From: Bdellovibrionales bacterium
GTDB lineage: Bacteria > Bdellovibrionota > UBA1018 > CAIPTA01
Reading direction: 5' to 3'
DNA length: 21,111 bases
Assembly (NCBI GenBank): GCA_021730855.1
Contig: JAKFYM010000300.1
Coordinates: forward strand, 1 to 21,111
Below, one piece after another: positions 1 to 8,016 of the stretch. The position numbers and the translations under genes are program-made. The stretch's first letter is position 1. The number at the start of each line of letters is the position of its first letter. The notes under the pieces are model-generated. The model was not told the origin of the DNA. It made no database searches and was given only the letters and a program-made list of their open reading frames with translations.

Positions 1-1351
1 GGAGAGCGTTTTTGCAGGCACAATTAATGAAAATGGCAGCCTCTCGGTGAAAGTAACCGAAACGTTCCAAGATACAAAAATTTCTAAAATCATTCGTCTC
101 GTGGAGGACGCTCAGAAGCAAAAGGCTCCTTCGCAAAAATTTGTAGATAAGTTTGCCGCAATTTATACGCCAGCGGTTTTTCTTATCGCACTTGCAACGG
201 CTTTGTTTCCTCCACTGGCACTGGGGTATGAGTGGCAGGAATGGATTTACCGGGCTTTAGTATTTCTCGTGATTGCATGCCCCTGCGCTTTAGTGATTGC
301 AACTCCGGTCTCGATTGTATCTGGGTTGACAGCCATGGCGCGACGAGGCGTGCTTGTCAAAGGTGGTGTATTTTTAGAGGCTTTGGGAAAGTTAAGAGCA
401 ATTGCGTTAGACAAGACTGGAACTATCACTGAGGGAAAACCCAAGGTGCAATCTCTGAAACTTTGGAAGTGCGAAAGCGAGGCTCAGTTACTGGAAATTG
501 CCACTTCTTTGGAGGGAGCTACTACGCACCCTTTAGCTCTCGCACTAATCACATACGCAAAGGAAAAAGGAATCGCGCCAAAGGAAGTGCAAAATTTCTC
601 TGTTGTGTCTGGCCGCGGAGTAAAAGCAGCTTTCGAAGGGCACGACTATTTTCTCGGAAACCACCGCTACGCGCACGAACTTGGCGTTTGCACGCCCGAA
701 TTCGAAAAGTATGTTGGTTCAATTGAAGAGCTAGGCCAGACCGTCATAGCGATTGGGCATATGCCTCACGCTGACTGCGCGGGTGAAGTTCTTGGCATCA
801 TAGGCATGGGTGACACCTTAAGGGCGAATATCAAAGATTCGATAGCTAGTCTGCATCAGGCCGGGATTGAAAATATAATCGTATTAAGCGGAGACAATCA
901 GCGCACTGTGAATGCCATGATTTCCCAGGCAGGAATCGACACGGGAATAGGTGATCTCCTTCCGGAAGACAAAGTTAATCAGATTCAGCTTCTCTTAGAA
1001 AAATACAAAAACGTAGGAATGGTTGGAGACGGTATTAATGATGCTCCGGCTTTAGCTCAGGCAACCGTAGGAATTGCCATGGGCGCTGCCGGGACGGATA
1101 CGGCGATCGAGACTGCGGATGTTGCCCTAATGAAGGATGACCTCTCGCAGCTTGCCGTTGCGGTCCGTGAAGGAAAGCGCTGCCTCAATATGATCCGCTT
1201 CAATATTGGATTTGCGCTCGGCGTTAAGGCAATTTTCTTATTACTGGCCTTCGCGGGCCTCTCAAATTTGTGGATGGCCATTGCCGCCGATACCGGCGCA
1301 TCCATTTTAGTAACTATAAATGCGCTTAGGCTGCTTAAAGTTGAAAGTTGA
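1..1351 (+). CDS. cadA: Zn/Cd/Pb-translocating P1B-type ATPase, 5'-truncated
   Basis: This is the C-terminal part of a heavy-metal efflux ATPase that would pump Zn2+, Cd2+ or Pb2+ out of the cytoplasm. The reading frame is open from base 2, and the residues before the GTG at 47 (VFAGTIN...) match the actuator domain of this family, so the real start lies upstream of the window. Counting from that GTG, the membrane metal-site motif CPC is at residues 78-80, the phosphorylation motif DKTGTITEG at about 122-130, the HP motif (TTHPLA) in the nucleotide domain, and GDGINDAP near the hinge. The last helix carries DTGASILVTINALRLL, with the Asp typical of the P1B-2 (ZntA/CadA) class. The N-terminal metal-binding domain cannot be seen. 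The call fits the ArsR, CDF and FTR1 genes further on. Zn, Cd and Pb preference cannot be separated from sequence. Confidence 0.93.
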   Translation, partial: ESVFAGTINENGSLSVKVTETFQDTKISKIIRLVEDAQKQKAPSQKFVDKFAAIYTPAVFLIALATALFPPLALGYEWQEWIYRALVFLVIACPCALVIATPVSIVSGLTAMARRGVLVKGGVFLEALGKLRAIALDKTGTITEGKPKVQSLKLWKCESEAQLLEIATSLEGATTHPLALALITYAKEKGIAPKEVQNFSVVSGRGVKAAFEGHDYFLGNHRYAHELGVCTPEFEKYVGSIEELGQTVIAIGHMPHADCAGEVLGIIGMGDTLRANIKDSIASLHQAGIENIIVLSGDNQRTVNAMISQAGIDTGIGDLLPEDKVNQIQLLLEKYKNVGMVGDGINDAPALAQATVGIAMGAAGTDTAIETADVALMKDDLSQLAVAVREGKRCLNMIRFNIGFALGVKAIFLLLAFAGLSNLWMAIAADTGASILVTINALRLLKVES

Positions 1352-1369
1352 CAGGGAAACATTGTCGGC

Positions 1370-1530
1370 ATGAAACGGAAAGTATCTGATGTAATTTTTG
1401 CAGCTTTTTTACTTTATTGGTTCCAGCCTTAGGTTTTATTTCGTTTGAAATCTGGCCCGCAGCTATTTTCTTTCAGCCTGGTTGCCTTTTGACAAACTAC
1501 AGCCCAGATAGGTTGGCGTCGTTCAAGTAG
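1370..1530 (+). pseudogene. Small hydrophobic ORF with a -1 frame break at a T-run (frameshifted gene or slippage candidate)
   Basis: An ATG at 1370, 18 bases after the ATPase stop, opens a frame MKRKVSDVIFAAF... that stops at 1432 after 20 residues. The -1 frame continues as TLLVPALGFISFEIWPA... to a stop at 1528-1530. Joined at the T-run 1405-1410, the product would be a 53-residue hydrophobic protein ending GCLLTNYSPDRLASFK. The junction reads T TTT TTA in the zero frame, a classical -1 slippery heptamer. A one-base indel or sequencing error is the simpler explanation. The upstream AGGGA is 12 bases from the ATG, a weak ribosome site. I do not recognise a family. The ORF fills most of the gap between the ATPase and the convergent HEPN gene. 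Confidence 0.35.
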
Positions 1531-1538
1531 CAAATATG

Positions 1539-2483
1539 TTAGCCCTTAAAAGTAGGCATGTACTTCTCGTCAATCAGAGCGTCTCCAGCCGCAAGTTCGA
1601 GAGATTCTTTTGCAATCACCCGAAAATCGAATTTTTCCCGAAAAGATCCTATCATCGATAGTATTTGTTGCTGATTCTTCTCATTCGTTTCCAACCCGGT
1701 GACGCGAGCGACATGCTTCTGAAACGCAGCCAAGAATGCGGGAAGAAGGCGCACCAATGAGCTATTTAGTTTTTCGTACGAGGCGATCTCATCTTCCTCG
1801 GACGCAGATTGATATAGCTGCGAAAGTTGGGAATGGATTGGCCCAAGCAGTTGGATCATCGCTTCAAGCCCGATGACGAACGAATAAAGCATTGATATAG
1901 ACGCGTCAAGAACGGCGGGATTTAAGCGGTTACTGGCTCGCACTGGAGAAAAAACGCGATCGTGGGCGATTACACTGTATGTAACGTCCATGCGAAGAAT
2001 GTGTAGAAGCCGATGAAGTGATCCGTCCTTATGCGAGTCCACCAGCCAACTTAAGAATTCCGCTGTCGGCTCGCATTCTGTCTTAAGGGTAAGCGTGACG
2101 GACCACCCTGCGCCGTGATTTTCCTTATTAACCAGGAATTCAATAGCGTCACCTAAAGCCTTAATTTTTTCCCGGTGATCTGTGAGGAGCGGGGAGTTCC
2201 GTGTCCACAACGCTTCCCGCTCCGATGGAGAGCCGATGCATCGTGCATAAATGGCGATTTTTCCAAGCTCCTCGGCAGCGAAAATTAGGTTTCCAAAACT
2301 CGGCCCATTTTTTCCACTTTTAAAGAGCAGACGTGCGGTTTCAAGATGCTCTTTCGCATGAATGAGAGCCATGCCCATTCCAATAGATAGTTGGCTTAGA
2401 GAGGGGCTATGTGCCTGATAGATCGATGACGGACCTCCGGCGATCATAATCGGATTTGGCGATGCCGTGGTATTACTGGTCAA
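1539..2483 (-). CDS. HEPN-domain, AbiV-like abortive infection protein
   Basis: The product has 314 residues. Residues 38-84 (ALIHAKEHLETARLLF...FAAEELGKIAIYAR) carry the signature of the HEPN_AbiV family, paired helices with an EELGK motif at 71-75, followed by HREKIKAL from His103. AbiV proteins abort phage infection, and many HEPN proteins are RNases. The canonical Rx4-6H catalytic spacing is not evident here (R95 to H103 is seven apart), so nuclease activity is uncertain. The rest is mostly helical with no signal peptide. The start is TTG at 2483, supported by AAGGG about nine bases upstream; it lies inside the upstream membrane-protein gene, with an 11-base overlap that implies translational coupling. 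The first internal ATG (2447) has no ribosome site. The family call rests on motif recognition only. Confidence 0.62.
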   Translation of the reverse strand: MTSNTTASPNPIMIAGGPSSIYQAHSPSLSQLSIGMGMALIHAKEHLETARLLFKSGKNGPSFGNLIFAAEELGKIAIYARCIGSPSEREALWTRNSPLLTDHREKIKALGDAIEFLVNKENHGAGWSVTLTLKTECEPTAEFLSWLVDSHKDGSLHRLLHILRMDVTYSVIAHDRVFSPVRASNRLNPAVLDASISMLYSFVIGLEAMIQLLGPIHSQLSQLYQSASEEDEIASYEKLNSSLVRLLPAFLAAFQKHVARVTGLETNEKNQQQILSMIGSFREKFDFRVIAKESLELAAGDALIDEKYMPTFKG

Positions 2484-3750
2484 CGCTCGGCCCTTCTTTC
2501 CGGATATCCATTCCTGTTGTCTTATTTACAGCGCGCCGTTCGTGGCGATTGAGTTTTTCGTAAAGTGACGTTTTGACATGAGAAGCGATGTCCTCCCCAA
2601 GCTTTTTAATATCGTCCACCGCCACTTGCACTTGCGTGTCGGCCTTTGCCTGGGTAACAGTGCTATACGCAGTAACGATTCCCGCAAGAAGAGCTAAAGA
2701 AAGCAGTGCCTGCGCGACGAACACCCAAGAGGCGGAACCATTATTTACCGTCACACCAACTGGGTCAAAGTTCACCAGGCGCATTGCGGCGATGTACACA
2801 AAATCCTTAGCATGCCCACCGAATGCAAATCCGCTAAAAAGCGCGTCGCCAGAAAGGTGATGCGTAATTCGATAAATGCCCGCGAACGCAAGCACGCAAT
2901 TCGCTAAGGTTCCGCATAAGAAGCACAAGAAAATCATAAATAGCAAAACCGGGCTGTTGAGCTTCGAGGTGAGAAGGGCGAACGATCCCAGGGCCTTCGT
3001 GTAATTTTCCACGGTGCCAGCCACCTGCTTGGACATTTCCTCGTTCAGTCCTTTATCTTCGAGCTTTTTCTGGATGTCGTTTTTTACCGAACCCAGAAGG
3101 AGGTCGCCCACGGACCGAATCCGATCGAGAAAAGACAGAGGCCGGAAAGTCCAAAAAGCACACGCGATAAAGTTCACAATAACGAGAGTGAACAGGGACC
3201 ACATCGCGCCCTTAAGCAATAGAGGATTATCCGCCGAGAACGCGATCCAGATTGCCGCTAAAAACAAGCTGTAGAAAAGCGCGATTTTGGGCGTACGGGA
3301 GGATAACCAACTAAATGCACGTTTCAATTCCAGCGCAAAGCTCGGAAAGACGCCGACAAAAAGCATGAATGGGAAACAAGCAAACGCTATCGCCGTTGCA
3401 TAATACTCACCACGGCCAAGAACGATATGCCAAAGGACTGTGCTTCCAGACCAAAAAATTAAGGCCGCCAAAGTTGAAGTGGCTGCGTGGAATTGCCAAT
3501 CAAGAAATGCGTTTAGAGGTGCTGGGAACGAGGCGCCGAGAACTCCGGCAATCTGAGCTAGCAACATTAGCCAATAAAATAAGTACAGTAATTTTCTAGC
3601 AGGCTTTGCCCGCCAGTAAGGTGTTGATTTCAAAATATTCCCCCGGGAGTTCTTCGGAAATGGTGAAGATAAGCTCGTTTGCCAACATGTCAATATGACA
3701 CGCTTCGATTTGGCTCGCGCTTCAGGACCAGGGTGGGACTTGAGTCTCAT
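2473..3750 (-). CDS. Polytopic membrane protein of unknown function, partner of the HEPN gene
   Basis: The longest frame gives 425 residues. I do not recognise a family. There are about seven hydrophobic helices: five in the N-terminal half (about residues 55-210), then a charged cytoplasmic stretch (DRIRSVGDLLLGSVKNDIQKK..., about 220-265), two more helices, and a charged tail ending near RHERRAVNKT. The first 39 residues are Arg/Lys/Ser-rich and look non-coding. A TTG at 3633 (LKSTPYW...), preceded by GGGGGA, would give 386 residues and leave 3634-3750 as a leader holding the repeat at 3731-3749. Its 3' end overlaps the AbiV-like gene by 11 bases, so the two are very probably co-translated. 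A membrane partner next to a HEPN protein suggests a two-gene defence or cell-envelope stress module; this is inference. Confidence 0.68.
   Translation of the reverse strand: MRLKSHPGPEARAKSKRVILTCWQTSLSSPFPKNSRGNILKSTPYWRAKPARKLLYLFYWLMLLAQIAGVLGASFPAPLNAFLDWQFHAATSTLAALIFWSGSTVLWHIVLGRGEYYATAIAFACFPFMLFVGVFPSFALELKRAFSWLSSRTPKIALFYSLFLAAIWIAFSADNPLLLKGAMWSLFTLVIVNFIACAFWTFRPLSFLDRIRSVGDLLLGSVKNDIQKKLEDKGLNEEMSKQVAGTVENYTKALGSFALLTSKLNSPVLLFMIFLCFLCGTLANCVLAFAGIYRITHHLSGDALFSGFAFGGHAKDFVYIAAMRLVNFDPVGVTVNNGSASWVFVAQALLSLALLAGIVTAYSTVTQAKADTQVQVAVDDIKKLGEDIASHVKTSLYEKLNRHERRAVNKTTGMDIRKEGPSVDQ
3731..3749 (-). promoter_or_regulatory. Near-palindromic AGTCYCA element, copy 1
   Basis: On the minus strand this reads TGAGACT-CA-AGTCCCA followed by CCC. 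The two half-sites are inverted with two bases between. The 17 bases 3731-3747 recur exactly, inverted, at 13500-13516. On the minus strand a TATAGA box (about 3751-3756) lies just upstream, with weak -35-like sequence, so the element would sit near the transcription start of the membrane/HEPN operon. It could be an operator. Alternatively it could be an attachment-site-like remnant, because it resembles the 3' half of a tRNA T-arm, although no tRNA can be folded around it. Confidence 0.4.
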
Positions 3751-3783
3751 TTCTATAAAAAATCTACTAAAATTTCAACTAGT

Positions 3784-3812
3784 TTGACTTCAAAGAGTCC
3801 CAACTGTATCAC
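3784..3812 (+). promoter_or_regulatory. Sigma-70-type promoter for the signalling operon
   Basis: TTGACT (3784-3789) and TATCAC (3807-3812) are separated by exactly 17 bases, giving five of six and four of six consensus matches. Transcription would start near 3819. The ribosome site GGGAGG (3831-3836) precedes the ATG at 3841. Confidence 0.5.
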
Positions 3813-3840
3813 TCTCGACAGACTTTTCTCGGGAGGATAT

Positions 3841-4233
3841 ATGCAGGTACTTTCACTGAATGACGTTCAAGGCTCATGGTCGCTGGAGTCGTTCGATATC
3901 GAGAAGCTTGATAAGAGCGTGGGCCCCTGGGGCCAGAACATGCACGGCCTCATTATCTTCGCGCCCTCAGGGCATATGAGCGTCAGCATCAATCGCGCCC
4001 TCGGCGCGGGTACCACCGAAGCCGAAAAAATCTTCGATTCGATTTTGTTTTACTCGGGCACCTATCGCATCGATGGTAACGAGATCCGCAACTCCGTCCA
4101 GAACGCGTCCAACCCTGCACGAATCGGTCGTGAGATGATTAGGCACGCAGTACTTGAGGGAGACGTACTTACGCTTTCGTCTCCGGTCGAATCCTTCGGA
4201 CGCGCAATTCTTCGCTGGCGGAGAATCAAATGA
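3841..4233 (+). CDS. Lipocalin-like domain protein
   Basis: This 130-residue protein has no signal peptide. Its motifs are GSWSLESFDIEK (residues 11-22), GPWGQNMHGLIIFAPSGHMSVSINR (28-52), YSGTYRIDGNEI and a C-terminal strand pattern LTLSSP...GRAILRWRR. They match the small lipocalin-like domain family, predicted beta-barrels whose ligands are mostly unknown. I chose the ATG at 3841 because GGGAGG lies four bases upstream. The frame is open further 5' but that stretch looks non-coding. The stop overlaps the next start as ATGA at 4230-4233, so the gene is translationally coupled to the binding protein. As first gene of a signalling operon it may bind the same ligand, or be an enzyme or chaperone of the response; neither is shown by the sequence. 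Confidence 0.72.
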   Translation: MQVLSLNDVQGSWSLESFDIEKLDKSVGPWGQNMHGLIIFAPSGHMSVSINRALGAGTTEAEKIFDSILFYSGTYRIDGNEIRNSVQNASNPARIGREMIRHAVLEGDVLTLSSPVESFGRAILRWRRIK

Positions 4234-5345
4234 CCCTCTTCCTTCTTATGTTCGCCACGCTTTCTTTCGCAGCCGAGTCTTCTCCCAAACAAATAATCCC
4301 AGTTCGTATTTCTTTCGTAGAGGCGTTGGCACCACGAGATACGACGTCATCCGTGCGCTACCAGCAATCCTACGAAGGCACAATCGCGGTTGCGTCGGCG
4401 CTGCTGGAAAAGAAACTGAATTCATGTGGGTACAAATTTGAAACTCATACCGCCTTTTACGATGCAAGCGATGCGTTGAAGGCAAAGGAATTCGGCGCGA
4501 AGGCGGCCTCTGACGGATCGTGGCTGATCGTTGCACCTCGGCGTAGCAATCACTATCTTCTCCTCGTCCAGGGCGCGGAAGAGGTGCCCACTGCCAGTTT
4601 GATGGCATCGTCCGATAAGGTGGGAGAGCTCGGGCCTCGTCACCGAACGCTTTCGCCGATCAACTCGAAGATGGCTTCGGTGGCCGTTCAAGAAGCCAAG
4701 CGCAGAACTAAGAAGGGCGCGCGTTATGTTTCGGTGGTGAGTTCTGATTGCGCTAACTGCGTAGACTTCGCGAAAGCGTTCGATAGCGCGGCGACAAAAT
4801 CCGGATTGAAGAAAGAATCCGAGGTTCTACTAACCGGCGAAGCGGTGAATGCAGTTGATCTCCGAGAGAAAGTAAAATCAGTTCGGCCCGACTTCGTGCT
4901 GCTACCCAATTATTCCAAAGTGTCGAGCGCCGTAATGGCAGCCTTCAATGACGAGAAAATTCCACCGATCTTCGTGGGCGGAGACGGGTGGGGTGACTCT
5001 CAGTATGGATTCGTGCAGAACGGTTTGGATATCCAAAACGTAAAGGGAATCACAGTGCGCGGCTTTCCTCCGGTAGAGTCCGGTCTGGCCGCATTTCCGA
5101 TGGGGCGAGAAATTTTGCGATTGAAAAGCAAAAGTCTTGCCTTTACTCCTGATCTCAGCATTTTGAAAATCCTGGACGAGACAGCAAAAACACTCTGTTC
5201 AAAGCACCCTAAGGATCGAGCTGCCTTTCGTACTGCTTTCGAGGGGAAGCTGGGCAATGGCCTGAACTCTCCCTGGGGCGTAAGCATTTTTGAGCTAAAG
5301 CGTGGCGAAATTCATTTTGCCAAAACATTGGGAAGCCCTCGATGA
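4230..5345 (+). CDS. Periplasmic substrate-binding protein (type 1 fold, LivJ/ABC-type), probable sensor partner
   Basis: The product has 371 residues with a signal peptide (MTLFLLMFATLSFAA, cleavage near residue 15). The mature part has the two-lobe pattern of branched-chain amino-acid/urea-type binding proteins: an N-lobe segment RYQQSYEGTIAVASALLEKKL, a lobe-crossing region around ARYVSVVSSD (165-173), then PDFVLLPNYSKVSSAVMAAF, IPPIFVGGDGW and GFPPVESGLAAF. An unusual CxxC (C174-A-N-C177) lies in the second lobe. No ABC permease or ATPase is nearby. The gene instead overlaps the lipocalin-like gene upstream (ATGA) and the histidine kinase downstream (ATGA, 5342-5345), so it most likely presents a ligand to the kinase rather than feeding a transporter. 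The ligand is unknown. Confidence 0.78.
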   Translation: MTLFLLMFATLSFAAESSPKQIIPVRISFVEALAPRDTTSSVRYQQSYEGTIAVASALLEKKLNSCGYKFETHTAFYDASDALKAKEFGAKAASDGSWLIVAPRRSNHYLLLVQGAEEVPTASLMASSDKVGELGPRHRTLSPINSKMASVAVQEAKRRTKKGARYVSVVSSDCANCVDFAKAFDSAATKSGLKKESEVLLTGEAVNAVDLREKVKSVRPDFVLLPNYSKVSSAVMAAFNDEKIPPIFVGGDGWGDSQYGFVQNGLDIQNVKGITVRGFPPVESGLAAFPMGREILRLKSKSLAFTPDLSILKILDETAKTLCSKHPKDRAAFRTAFEGKLGNGLNSPWGVSIFELKRGEIHFAKTLGSPR

Positions 5346-6613
5346 AGCAACGATCAGCGAAGGAGTATCTTCTGCTGTCGTGGCTCGTGCCAATGGCGTG
5401 CACGCTCATAGGGAGCGCGGCCTTAGCCTTTGGTTTGTCTTATCTGGATTACGCCAACAATCGCCGCTCGGAGATCGAGCGCTTACAGGAGCTAGCCCCT
5501 ACTGTCGGGCGTCGGGTTACTGCGGAGTTACTGCTTAAGGACCAAGGAACACTCGGCCCCGTGATCGAACAGCTAAAGAGTGAATATTCACTCCGATCTC
5601 TCAGGGTTTTGAGTCGTACTGGTGAGAGCGACGGTTCTGCTATTCGCGCCGAGTGGAAAATCCCGATGGGAAGCGAAACGGAAGTGGTCGCCCTGGAAAG
5701 GGAATCGCCTCGCTTCTCTTCGTTCATTCAGTTGAGGCATTTTCTCCTCGTTCTCCTGCCTTCCCTTCTTATGGCATCCATTGGATTTGCTTTGCAGCGG
5801 CGGTTTCTGCGCACCCATTTTATTCAACCAATAGAGGCACTAGCTCAAACTACGGTTGGCGAAAAAGCTCCTGACGCCTCTTGGCCTCAGGAAATTCAAG
5901 CTATTGCTCGGCAATTAACGGAGACGTTTTCAAACCGGGAGCAGGCTGTTTTTGGCCGGGTAGCAAAAGGCATCATTCATGACATTCGGACCAATTTACA
6001 TTCAATGGGAACGGCCACCCAATTGATCGAAGGGGCCAAGGATCCTCAGGATCGGCAGCGGCGGCTCGAGAAGCTCTACTCTGCCTGTACTCGGAATATT
6101 CCTAAGATCAGATCTATCGTAGACCTCAGCCTGGATTCGAGCAGGGAAATTTCCATGAAGCCCGAACTGGCCGATGTCGGAGATGCAGTGGAGCAGGCAT
6201 TGGATACGTTGGCCGAGCTCGCGGTGTCCAAAGGTGTTCGGCTGGTCGGCGACACGAGCGGAACCCTATTGGCGATTCACGATCCGTTGCAGCTGGAGCG
6301 GGTCGTGATGAATCTGGTTAAGAACGCTATCGAAGCGTCAGACCAGTCGGCCGGCGATAAGATCGTACGAGTCGGCGCAAGAGGTTCTTCAGAAGGTGTC
6401 TTGATTGAAGTGGAAGACTCCGGCCATGGGCTTTCTGACCCAAGTTCCATTTTTCGCCCTTTGAAATCTTCCAAGACCCACGGGGTAGGGCTTGGACTCT
6501 TCGTTTCTAAAAAAATCGTGGAAGCCCACTCTGGAAGGCTTGAAGCGGGGACATCTGCCGATCTAGGTGGCGCTCGATTTGCCATTCATTTGCCCCTGGA
6601 GGTGCGCGTATGA
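5342..6613 (+). CDS. Membrane sensor histidine kinase
   Basis: This 423-residue inner-membrane kinase has TM1 at about residues 10-34, a periplasmic domain of about 95 residues, and TM2 at about 132-151. A linker follows, then the H-box IIHDIRTNLHSMG with phospho-acceptor His213. The catalytic domain has an N-box NLVKNAIEAS (Asn328), G1 box EVEDSGHGL (Asp359) and G2 box GVGLGLFVSKKIV (381-393). All key residues are present, so the kinase should be active. The periplasmic domain is small and would fit an input from the binding protein encoded just upstream. Start and stop overlap both neighbours (ATGA at 5342 and 6610), so the cassette is translated as a unit. The cognate regulator is the next gene. 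Confidence 0.93.
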   Translation: MKQRSAKEYLLLSWLVPMACTLIGSAALAFGLSYLDYANNRRSEIERLQELAPTVGRRVTAELLLKDQGTLGPVIEQLKSEYSLRSLRVLSRTGESDGSAIRAEWKIPMGSETEVVALERESPRFSSFIQLRHFLLVLLPSLLMASIGFALQRRFLRTHFIQPIEALAQTTVGEKAPDASWPQEIQAIARQLTETFSNREQAVFGRVAKGIIHDIRTNLHSMGTATQLIEGAKDPQDRQRRLEKLYSACTRNIPKIRSIVDLSLDSSREISMKPELADVGDAVEQALDTLAELAVSKGVRLVGDTSGTLLAIHDPLQLERVVMNLVKNAIEASDQSAGDKIVRVGARGSSEGVLIEVEDSGHGLSDPSSIFRPLKSSKTHGVGLGLFVSKKIVEAHSGRLEAGTSADLGGARFAIHLPLEVRV

Positions 6614-8007
6614 GCTTCGGACTCGCCCGCATACTCGTTGTAGATGATGACATTTCTTTCTTAGAGCAGATGCCAGATATTCTGGAAGGCTTTGGAGAAA
6701 TCGATTGTTTCCCTACAATCGATCAGGGGCTATCAGCTGTAACGTCGAAATTTTACGATGTAGCGGTTCTCGACCTTAACTTTGAGAACGAGCAGCGCAC
6801 TGGACTGGATATTTTTAGACGCATCCTCTCGTTGGATCGCGGAGTCGACGTGATCATGATTACGGGTGAGACCGACCCCCGTAGGATTTTCGATTTAGTG
6901 AATGCAGGCGTGAGCCGATTTATCCCGAAGTCTGGAAGTATCGAAGAGATCAGGCAGCAGGTTCGAAGCATTTTAGAAGAACGATCTGTCCGCCGACAAG
7001 CCCTTGAGCAGAGCATGGCGAAAAATGGGGGAGGTGCCTTGATCGGAAGATCTAAAGCGATGAATCGCATCCGTGAGCAAATCAATCACGTGGTCCAGAG
7101 CGGGGTCCGGGACATTCTAATTGTGGGCGAGACCGGAACCGGAAAGGAAGTCGTTGCGAGATACATCGCAGCTCAGGCGGACAACTCTGGACGCTTCTTG
7201 CCAGTGAACTGCGGCGGCCTGAATGAAAATCTGATCCAGTCGGAGCTATTCGGCCATGTGAGGGGCGCGTTCACCGGGGCAGACAGGGAAAAGAAGGGAA
7301 TTTTCGAGTCGGCTGGTGGCGGATATGTCTTTCTGGATGAAATTGGAGATATGCCTCTATCCCAACAGCCGAAGCTTCTTCGGGCTCTCCAGGAGAGATG
7401 CATTCAGAGGGTTGGTGATGTTGAAGAACGTGCCGTGAATTTTAGGACGATCTCGGCCACGCACGTATCGCTTAAGCGGGCTGTTGACGATGGCAAGTTC
7501 CGTGAGGATCTGTATTTTAGGATCTCGAAAGAAATTATCACCGTTCCGCCTCTTCGAGAGAGGGTCGAAGACGTAAGTGAATTGGCTATTTACTTTCTTT
7601 CTAAGCATTCGAAACGGTGCACGATAACGGAAGAGGCTACGCTGCTTCTGCAATCATATTCTTGGCCTGGAAATGTTCGTCAGCTGGAATCGATAATAGG
7701 GTCAGCGGCCATTCGAAGTGACGGAGTGATTCGTCCTTCACACATTCTTCGTGTACTGCCTGAACTCGCTTCGCTGTGCAGCGTGCAAATAAAAAGGGCG
7801 GTCGTTGGGTCGTACGGGATTCAGCTCATCAATCAAGAAAAACAGAGATTCCAAAATGCGATTCTGGAAGCTAATGGAGATCGTGAGCGCGCGGCTGAGA
7901 TATTGGGCCTTCCTCGGTCTACGTTTTTCCGCAAGGCTAAGGAGCTGGGCCTCGTTCGAACTAGGCGGCAGCGGTCTATGGATTTTGAAGAATCAAGCAC
8001 CCACTAG
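6610..8007 (+). CDS. Sigma-54-dependent response regulator, NtrC family
   Basis: The product has 465 residues in three domains. The receiver (about 6-125) has the acidic pocket DDD (12-14), phospho-acceptor Asp55, Thr85 and Lys107. The AAA+ domain (about 143-380) has Walker A GETGTGKE (173-180), the sigma-54 contact loop GAFTGA (219-224), Walker B VFLDEIGD (240-247) and FREDLYFRIS. A Fis-type helix-turn-helix lies at about 412-447 (NGDRERAAEILGLPRSTFFRKAKELGL). It should therefore activate sigma-54 promoters when phosphorylated by the upstream kinase. The GAFTGA loop is intact, unlike sigma-54-independent relatives. No well-spaced -24/-12 promoter was found in the window, so the target genes are probably elsewhere. 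This is the last gene of the operon; the next gene converges on it. Confidence 0.95.
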   Translation: MSFGLARILVVDDDISFLEQMPDILEGFGEIDCFPTIDQGLSAVTSKFYDVAVLDLNFENEQRTGLDIFRRILSLDRGVDVIMITGETDPRRIFDLVNAGVSRFIPKSGSIEEIRQQVRSILEERSVRRQALEQSMAKNGGGALIGRSKAMNRIREQINHVVQSGVRDILIVGETGTGKEVVARYIAAQADNSGRFLPVNCGGLNENLIQSELFGHVRGAFTGADREKKGIFESAGGGYVFLDEIGDMPLSQQPKLLRALQERCIQRVGDVEERAVNFRTISATHVSLKRAVDDGKFREDLYFRISKEIITVPPLRERVEDVSELAIYFLSKHSKRCTITEEATLLLQSYSWPGNVRQLESIIGSAAIRSDGVIRPSHILRVLPELASLCSVQIKRAVVGSYGIQLINQEKQRFQNAILEANGDRERAAEILGLPRSTFFRKAKELGLVRTRRQRSMDFEESSTH

Positions 8008-8016
8008 CGGAACACC

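Noticed and set aside
3679..3840. A 54-residue N-terminal extension of the lipocalin-like protein
   Set aside because: The extension has non-protein-like composition and no ribosome site, while the ATG at 3841 has GGGAGG just upstream and fits the family's usual N-terminus.
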